Positions 9,107 through 13,113 of a stretch of 13,113 nucleotides of DNA are shown piece by piece. The notes beneath the pieces were generated by a model, which had not been told where the DNA came from, searched no databases, and saw only the letters and a list, made by a program, of their open reading frames with translations. The DNA is from CAYLNH01 sp964384625 (GTDB taxonomy: Bacteria; Verrucomicrobiota; Lentisphaeria; JABSQK01): the NCBI GenBank assembly GCA_964384625.1, contig CAYLNH010000207.1, forward strand, positions 1-13,113, read 5' to 3'. Both the position numbers and the translations under genes were made by a program. The first letter of the stretch is position 1. Each line of letters opens with the position of its first letter.

Positions 9107-10201
9107 CTACGTTGTCTTCGCCTTGGCGGTCGTTCCGCGAACAATCAACTCCGTCGGCAGCACCTCCTGCCGCAATTTGTTGTACTTCCCGTGAACCGCG
9201 TCCAGAACCAGACGGGCCGCCCGCCGACCAATGTCCTCCAACGGCACGCGGACCGTTGTGAGAATATTGCCGTTGCCGGCGCCGCTGATCTCGTGGGTGT
9301 CGTCGAAGCCGATCATGCTGATATCGTCGGGCACGCGCAGACCGCGGTCGACCAGGATTTCATGGATCCAGCCCGCGCGATGGTCATTCGGCGCCAGCAC
9401 CGCCGTGATTTCCGGATGGGCGTCAAGCATGCCGTTGATCGCGGCTTCATCCTGATCGCGATGGTCATGGCTCCAGAAGCAGGAGTGCAGATGGCCCGCC
9501 GGCGCCAGATCCCCGCGCCGCAAAGCGTCGCGGCAGCCCTGCAGCCGCTGCCAATTCGTATCCGGCTTGTGCGGGTCGTGGTAAAAATGCATGATCTGAC
9601 GGTGCCCCAATTCCAGCAAGTGGGCGACCGCGTCGCGGGCGCCCTGACGGTCGGCGGCACGGACGCTGCTGCAAGTGGACATCGGGTTCATCAGAGAGGT
9701 CACGGGGCGATCGCCGAAACCGACCGTATCACGCATGGCGCTCAGCATCGGTTCAAACAAAAAGGGATTGGCCAGGATGATCGCGCCATCCACTTCGCCG
9801 CGGGCAATCACCGGCAGCAGTTCCGTGTTGCCGCCGGAATTGTCGTAGTGCATCAGCAACCCGAACCGCTCCGCCGACAACACGTCCATAATGCCGCGGA
9901 AAATCTTCATGTAATACGGCAGCTGCACGAAGTTGCGGGGAAACATCAAGGCCACCAGATGATTAAGTACCTCCTTGCCGCCTTTGCGCATCGACAGCCG
10001 GCGGGCCGCATGCTGGCTGTGTGCATCGTAACCCAGCTCGCGGGCCGCCGCATGAATGCGGTTGAAGGTCGCCTCGCTGACGCGCTGGCGGTTGCCGCCC
10101 AGAGCGTAGGATACGGTGGCCTTGGCTACGCCGCAGGCGTCGGCGATGTCCTGCAGCGTGACATTGCCTCGATTTGCCCGAACCGTTCGTGGTCTGGTCA
10201 C
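9107..10201 (-). CDS. LacI-family transcriptional repressor
   Basis: The product has an N-terminal LacI helix-turn-helix (about residues 14-36: VTLQDIADACGVAKATVSYA), a hinge region (GYDAHSQHAARRLS), and a periplasmic-binding-protein-like effector domain from about 75 to the end, with FGDRP, HRQIMHFYHDP and IGFDDTHEISG as typical family landmarks. I chose the GTG at 10201 (364 residues). GGAG lies nine bases upstream, and the best promoter starts transcription near 10234, which would leave out the in-frame TTG at 10240. Effector residues do not identify the sugar. It is divergent from the prepilin pair and upstream of the two enzyme genes. The palindrome at 10270-10283 fits a LacI-type operator, predicting autoregulation and control of the prepilin pair, with possible control of the enzymes by read-through. 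Confidence 0.93.
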   Translation of the reverse strand: MTRPRTVRANRGNVTLQDIADACGVAKATVSYALGGNRQRVSEATFNRIHAAARELGYDAHSQHAARRLSMRKGGKEVLNHLVALMFPRNFVQLPYYMKIFRGIMDVLSAERFGLLMHYDNSGGNTELLPVIARGEVDGAIILANPFLFEPMLSAMRDTVGFGDRPVTSLMNPMSTCSSVRAADRQGARDAVAHLLELGHRQIMHFYHDPHKPDTNWQRLQGCRDALRRGDLAPAGHLHSCFWSHDHRDQDEAAINGMLDAHPEITAVLAPNDHRAGWIHEILVDRGLRVPDDISMIGFDDTHEISGAGNGNILTTVRVPLEDIGRRAARLVLDAVHGKYNKLRQEVLPTELIVRGTTAKAKTT

Positions 10202-10234
10202 TTGCCTGGTCTCCGGGTATTTCCTGCAATCTTC

Positions 10235-10263
10235 TTGCAAAGGATAGGATCTTCGCCTATAAT
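10235..10263 (+). promoter_or_regulatory. sigma70-type promoter of the prepilin pair
   Basis: TTGCAA (10235-10240) and a perfect TATAAT (10258-10263) are separated by 17 bases. The predicted start is near 10270, the first base of the LacI-type palindrome. It drives the two plus-strand prepilin-like genes. It overlaps almost completely the opposing lacI promoter, so the two can hardly be used at the same time. Confidence 0.75.
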
Positions 10264-10268
10264 GTCAA
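10241..10268 (-). promoter_or_regulatory. sigma70-type promoter of lacI
   Basis: On the minus strand, a perfect TTGACA (10263-10268) and TATCCT (10241-10246, 4 of 6) are separated by 16 bases. Transcription would begin near 10234, leaving about 33 bases before the GTG at 10201. This supports the shorter LacI start. The -35 lies one base from the operator palindrome, and repressor bound there should block polymerase. Confidence 0.65.
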
Positions 10269-10269
10269 G

Positions 10270-10283
10270 GTGAACCGGTTCAC
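10270..10283. promoter_or_regulatory. LacI-type operator palindrome
   Basis: GTGAACCGGTTCAC is a perfect 14-bp palindrome with a central CG step, the usual form of LacI-family sites. It covers +1 to +14 of the prepilin promoter and abuts the -35 of the lacI promoter. Its position in the lacI divergent gap makes the neighbouring repressor the obvious ligand. The palindrome and its position are seen directly; binding is inferred. Confidence 0.8.
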
Positions 10284-10308
10284 TCCCTTCGACTGCTGAG
10301 GAGCGCAA

Positions 10309-11178
10309 ATGTTCCGTCGACCCGAGCAAAAGACGCACACAAATCGCGGCCGGCCCCGGAGGTCTGCCGCGATTCCGGGGAGGTATTCGGCTGTGAGCCG
10401 TTGGTTTGCGGGCCGGAACCCGACCGTGCGCGCGAAGCGCTCAATCAAGTTTACCTTGATTGAGCTTCTGGTGGTCGTTGCGATCATCGGAATCCTGGCG
10501 TCGATGCTGCTCCCGGTGCTGACCAAGGCCAAGGAATCCGGCCGGCGCGCCGTCTGCATCTCGAACCAGAAACAGGTGTATGTTGCGTTTTACATGTACT
10601 ACGACGAACAGGACGGCAAGCTGCCGATCAGCGGCAGCAAAGGCTGGAACAACAACTGGCGCTCCGGCGACTACGTTTCGACGTTCTACTGGCAGAGCCA
10701 CGAAGGCTTGACCGACTCGGGCAACGGCCGGCCGGGCTGGAGCCTGATGTTCGTTAACGACTACCTGCCGATGAAGACCTTTTCCAACGGCTACGGCAGT
10801 GCGCCGAATTCGATCATGTTCTGTCCTTCACAGGACCAGAGCGTCACGCGTTTCCAGCATTACGGCTATCGCTACAATAACGTCGACACCAAAGGTTCAG
10901 GCTCTTACAAGACGGCGATGGACGGGCATGCGGACAGGGCGTTTATGACGGATGCGGCGACACGCCGGCACTTTGTCGACGGCAAGCTGTATCCGAGGAC
11001 GGTCTATTACCACGGCGGCTACGGCTGGGCCCCGCGCTGGGGGCACATGGAAGGGGGCAATGTGATTCGGCATGACGGTTCGGGACGCTGGCTGCGCAAC
11101 CGTCTGGATCTGCGTTGGCCGAGCACCTACTTCCTTGGCGACTATCCGAAAATCGACCAGGCGTTGGCGGAAGATTGA
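10309..11178 (+). CDS. prepilin-like secreted protein, H-X9-DG type
   Basis: This 289-residue protein has a type IV prepilin/pseudopilin N-terminus. After a long basic leader comes FTLIELLVVVAIIGIL, with predicted cleavage between Lys47 and Phe48 and the conserved Glu at mature position 5 (Glu52). The hydrophobic helix runs about 49-70 and ends in MLLPVL. The globular part contains CISNQKQ and, near the C-terminus, His246 followed nine residues later by Asp-Gly, an exact match to the prepilin-associated H-X9-DG pattern. The residue before cleavage is Lys, not the usual Gly, as I recall for many Lentisphaerota proteins. The ATG has GAGGAG five bases upstream. An in-frame GTG at 10393 with GGGGAGG nine bases upstream is a credible alternative that gives a 19-residue leader. 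It probably functions as a minor pilin or type II-secretion-related surface protein; the exact role is unknown. Confidence 0.87.
   Translation: MFRRPEQKTHTNRGRPRRSAAIPGRYSAVSRWFAGRNPTVRAKRSIKFTLIELLVVVAIIGILASMLLPVLTKAKESGRRAVCISNQKQVYVAFYMYYDEQDGKLPISGSKGWNNNWRSGDYVSTFYWQSHEGLTDSGNGRPGWSLMFVNDYLPMKTFSNGYGSAPNSIMFCPSQDQSVTRFQHYGYRYNNVDTKGSGSYKTAMDGHADRAFMTDAATRRHFVDGKLYPRTVYYHGGYGWAPRWGHMEGGNVIRHDGSGRWLRNRLDLRWPSTYFLGDYPKIDQALAED
10342..10383 (+). promoter_or_regulatory. crossing stems over an alternative ribosome-binding site
   Basis: AATCGCGG (10342-10349) pairs with CCGCGATT (10367-10374), and CCCCGGA (10354-10360) pairs with TCCGGGG (10374-10380). The two stems interleave and share one base, so they form either a pseudoknot or two exclusive folds. 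The second stem hides GGGGAGG (10377-10383), the ribosome-binding site for the alternative GTG start at 10393. This region is also inside the frame that starts at 10309, where it encodes an Arg-rich stretch of low coding character. A regulatory RNA role is inference. Confidence 0.4.
10432..10521 (+). repeat. 90-bp prepilin-motif cassette, copy 1
   Basis: It is identical to 11364-11453 except for one base (T10501 against G11433). It encodes the residues around the cleavage site plus the transmembrane helix. It contains a perfect hairpin: CTCAATCAAG (10440-10449), loop TTTAC, CTTGATTGAG (10455-10464). The stem is lengthened by GAAG (10434-10437) and CTTC (10465-10468) with a two-base bulge. Similarity falls off sharply outside the 90 bp. 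Confidence 0.9.
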
Positions 11179-11180
11179 TC

Positions 11181-12158
11181 ATGGCATCTCGGGGCACACA
11201 GCACAATAAGAGAGCGAAGACGAGAGCAGACTTGCGGCAATTCGCTCTTCTTGAGTTGCTCGCAGGACGGAGCCCCGTCGTCCGCGCGAGGCGGACGTCG
11301 GTGTTCACGCGGATCAAACTGCTGGCGTGCCACGGCGTAGCCCCACCCTCGCAGAGAGGCGGGGCGAAGCGCTCAATCAAGTTTACCTTGATTGAGCTTC
11401 TGGTGGTCGTTGCGATCATCGGAATCCTGGCGGCGATGCTGCTCCCGGTGCTGTCAAAAGCCAAGATCAAAGCCAACCTCACGCTCTGCAACTCACAGAT
11501 GAAACAGCACGGCGTGGCCTATGAGGTCTACTATGGAGACAACGACAGCCACATGCCGCTGAAGGATCACAGCTATGGCGAAACTGCGTCAACCTTTCTG
11601 GCGCCCTGGGTGCAGGAGGAGTTGATCGGCAATTCCAGTTGGGAGATCTGGATCTGCCCGGAATACTATGACAACAGTGAAGCCAAGGCCTATCGCGACG
11701 GGGGCTATGCCAAGACCTTTCTGATTGCCAACCCGAACGGCGACAGCACGGTGTTCAGCGCCCACTACAACATCGGCAGCTTCGGCCCCGCGAACGCGCA
11801 GAGCTGGGGCTGGTTCGACGCAAACATGGCCACGTACTACAAGACTCTCGGCGGCGGCAACAAGTGGGTCTGCGACAGCGCCAAGGCCACCAAGATCAAG
11901 GACTGGGCCAGCCTGGTGCTCTCATCCGAAGCGTTTCCGGATTACGACGGCTGGCCCGGGTGGGACGGCCGAACGTTTGACGAACACGGCGGCAACTGGC
12001 GCCACGGCCAGGCGAAATTCGGAATCCCCCCCGGCGGCAATGTGTTGTTCGGCGACGGCCATACCGAGTACAGTCGCCGCAAACTCCATCCGCACTGGCA
12101 CAAGCAGATGATCATCCTTAAAGACGCAGGCAATATCACCAATCGCGTCGCGTTCTGA
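11181..12158 (+). CDS. second prepilin-like secreted protein
   Basis: This 325-residue protein starts two bases after the stop of the first prepilin-like gene, so the two are surely one transcript and may be translationally coupled. A weak GGAAG lies seven bases before the ATG. The prepilin motif FTLIELLVVVAIIGIL is at residues 68-83 with Lys67 before the cut and Glu72 at mature +5; the helix is followed by MLLPVLSKAK. The leader of 67 residues is unusually long and contains two decayed look-alikes of the motif (FALLELL and FTRIKLL). The C-terminal part ends in GGNVLFGDGHTEYSRR, the usual neighbourhood of the H-X9-DG motif, but Ile replaces the His at the -9 position. The globular parts of the two neighbours differ strongly although their motif regions are nearly identical in DNA. 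An upstream ATG at 11115 would overlap the previous gene and is less likely. Confidence 0.87.
   Translation: MASRGTQHNKRAKTRADLRQFALLELLAGRSPVVRARRTSVFTRIKLLACHGVAPPSQRGGAKRSIKFTLIELLVVVAIIGILAAMLLPVLSKAKIKANLTLCNSQMKQHGVAYEVYYGDNDSHMPLKDHSYGETASTFLAPWVQEELIGNSSWEIWICPEYYDNSEAKAYRDGGYAKTFLIANPNGDSTVFSAHYNIGSFGPANAQSWGWFDANMATYYKTLGGGNKWVCDSAKATKIKDWASLVLSSEAFPDYDGWPGWDGRTFDEHGGNWRHGQAKFGIPPGGNVLFGDGHTEYSRRKLHPHWHKQMIILKDAGNITNRVAF
11211..11248 (+). other. stem-loop at the start of the second prepilin gene
   Basis: AGAGCGAA (11211-11218) and TTCGCTCT (11241-11248) form a perfect 8-bp stem around a 22-base loop, beginning 30 bases after the ATG. More hairpins follow inside the leader: GTCCGC with GCGGAC around 11280-11296, and an imperfect CCCC to GGGG hairpin around 11341-11364. 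The leader region as a whole resembles the non-coding hairpin-rich DNA elsewhere in the window. Confidence 0.4.
11364..11453 (+). repeat. 90-bp prepilin-motif cassette, copy 2
   Basis: This is the second copy of the sequence at 10432-10521, with 89 of 90 identical bases including all silent positions. The hairpin (arms at 11372-11381 and 11387-11396, loop TTTAC) is preserved exactly. The spacing between copies is 932 bp. The match ends abruptly after the codons for LLPVL. Confidence 0.9.
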
Positions 12159-12629
12159 ACCGCATGACAAATTCTTTGCCGGGTGGGCTCTCCCTGCAAA
12201 AGCGTTGCCGCGCTGCGGGCTTTCTTCCCGGCGCAGTCACGATCCCCCTTTGTGCCTGTTCTACGCCATGGCCGCCTGAAAAGGCGGGATGCGAGTGGTG
12301 CCGGTCAATTCCCGAATGAACTCATTCGCCGGGTCAGAAAGCGCCCCTGGTCCTTGGGCATCAACCCCCAAAGATTGCTGCGCTACTCAGCTGACATGAT
12401 GAATTCATAGACCGCACTGCTGCCTTTCCGCCGTGGCGGAAAAGCCGTCAGTGCATGTGAGATCAAGAACTCACAGTCGTACGCCGGTCGCCGGCGTACG
12501 AACATACTTCAAGCGCGGCGGCGGCTGGAACTCCTTGAAATTGTGTGCCGTGGCAGCTCGCCGCAAAAGGCTTATGAGTTATTCAAGCCAGCTTCACAGT
12601 CCGCGGAAAAGGTGCGGGGACCGGGTCCC

Positions 12630-12667
12630 CGTTCTCCAGGAAGAGACCCCAAGCTCAACTTGGAGAG
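12630..12667. repeat. 38-bp dispersed repeat, copy A
   Basis: This segment matches 12912-12948 at about 31 of 38 positions with one gap. Both start with CGTTCTCC and end with CTTGGAGAG and contain a CCAAG to CTTGG hairpin. I recall similar palindromes in many planctomycete, verrucomicrobial and cyanobacterial genomes, where they give rise to false reading frames containing PKLCL or similar. Confidence 0.65.
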
Positions 12668-12911
12668 CGTCTGCGCCTGCCGCGAAACCGGTGTGGGATC
12701 GAGGGCCTGCTCGCCGCGAAGAAGGCCGACTGCAACTCCGACAGAGTTGGTCATCGACGCAACCGATACCTGGGGTAGGCCTTGACGGCCAACCCCAGGC
12801 TGAAAACTGTCACGCCTTCAGCGTGAGTAAACCCGAGTGCAAGCCGGCGGAGTTGTGTGCCGCAGATTCGTTGGCAATACCCGCCGCGACAAGGGTGCGG
12901 GTTGGCTCGCC

Positions 12912-12948
12912 GTTCTCCGAGCAGAGGCCCAAGCTCTGCTTGGAGAGA
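12912..12948. repeat. 38-bp dispersed repeat, copy B
   Basis: This is the partner of 12630-12667. Here the stem is better (CCAAGC, loop TCT, GCTTGG at 12930-12944), and a competing stem AGCAGAG with CTCTGCT (12921-12941) is also possible. The compensating changes between copies keep the central stem, which suggests that the structure has been maintained or copied as a hairpin. Confidence 0.65.
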
Positions 12949-13030
12949 CTCTACAGCCGCCCCGAAACGCCTTCCCGCCCCTACGGCATCGTGCCGTGGG
13001 GCAGCGAGATGTTTGGTTAAAGGCCGTTGC

Positions 13031-13072
13031 CCCCGCAAAGCGGGGCAAGCACGAAATGTATCCCGCCAAGGC
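13031..13072. repeat. 42-bp direct repeat, copy 2
   Basis: It is an exact copy of 56-97 in the same orientation, about 12.9 kb away. It opens with the same CCCCGC, loop AAA, GCGGGG hairpin. Sequence on both sides diverges quickly, apart from CGTTG just upstream of each copy. It may be part of the dispersed hairpin repeat family of this genome. Confidence 0.85.
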
Positions 13073-13113
13073 AGCCTTCTTTTTCGGTTGATTGATTAGG
13101 TTGTTCATGTCTT

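Larger units (their letters stand above)
12159..13113. repeat. non-coding tandem of short hairpins
   Basis: No credible gene was found in these 955 bases. Instead there are at least a dozen short perfect or near-perfect inverted repeats, most with loops of 1 to 8 bases. Examples are CCGCCT with loop GAAA (12272-12287), CGAATGA with loop AC (12313-12328), TTTCCGCC with loop GT (12425-12442), TCGTACGCCGG with loop TCG (12477-12501), GGGGACC with loop G (12616-12630), CAACTC (12733-12749), a long imperfect stem at 12769-12799, TCACGC (12810-12826), ACCCGC (12880-12903) and GCCCC plus ACGGCA (12977-13002). A weak GC stem followed by TTTCTT at 12208-12226 might end the prepilin transcript. The stems differ in sequence, so this is not one repeat unit copied in tandem. 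Confidence 0.8.

Noticed and set aside
7441..9261. Long open frame of 606 codons on the plus strand
   Set aside because: It is antisense to the CBM9/GH gene, extends across its start and the lacI end, and has no recognisable domain or ribosome-binding site.
10202..10240. TTG start 13 codons upstream of the chosen LacI start
   Set aside because: It has no ribosome-binding site and would lie upstream of the predicted transcription start; the added residues precede the normal LacI N-terminus.
12433..13020. Open frame of 195 codons in the 3' region
   Set aside because: It runs through a string of hairpins and dispersed repeats, has no family resemblance, and its composition is that of the repeats.
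12159..13113. CRISPR array
   Set aside because: The hairpins differ in sequence and spacing, and there is no constant repeat with regular spacers and no cas gene.

Overview
The window is GC-rich bacterial DNA, most likely from a Lentisphaerota-type member of the PVC group (Kiritimatiellota or another PVC lineage is possible). The best clues are two adjacent secreted proteins with the prepilin motif FTLIELLVVVAIIGIL followed by MLLPVL. Both have Lys rather than Gly before the cleavage site, and one carries an H-X9-DG C-terminal motif. They sit beside very large secreted glycoside-hydrolase-like proteins and a LacI-type regulator. No rRNA, tRNA, CRISPR array or intact transposase was seen.

Layout. 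Minus strand, read from right to left: a LacI-family repressor (9107-10201), a 1129-residue secreted protein with a CBM9-like N-terminus and a GH123/DUF6067-like body (5635-9024), a 934-residue secreted DUF6259-like putative glycoside hydrolase (2713-5517), and a 745-residue lipoprotein of unknown function (190-2427). Plus strand, diverging from lacI: two prepilin-like genes (10309-11178 and 11181-12158) separated by two bases. The remainder (12159-13113) has no credible gene and is packed with short perfect hairpins. A 42-bp sequence occurs near both ends of the window (56-97 and 13031-13072).

Regulation. The 10202-10308 gap holds two back-to-back sigma70-type promoters that overlap almost completely, plus a perfect 14-bp LacI-type palindrome (GTGAACCGGTTCAC, 10270-10283). 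The palindrome lies at the predicted +1 of the prepilin promoter and one base upstream of the lacI -35. This predicts a single operator controlling both the repressor and the prepilin-like pair. The enzymes downstream of lacI have no visible operator of their own and may be read through from lacI.

How the parts may work together (inference): the two large enzymes act on a glycan in the periplasm or outside the cell, the repressor senses a breakdown product, and the prepilin-like proteins are surface or secretion-linked components made under the same signal. The most unusual parts are the prepilin leaders. An almost identical 90-bp cassette containing a hairpin encodes the cleavage motif in both genes, the second gene carries decayed extra copies of the motif upstream, and the first gene's 5' region can fold into two crossing hairpins that cover an alternative ribosome-binding site.
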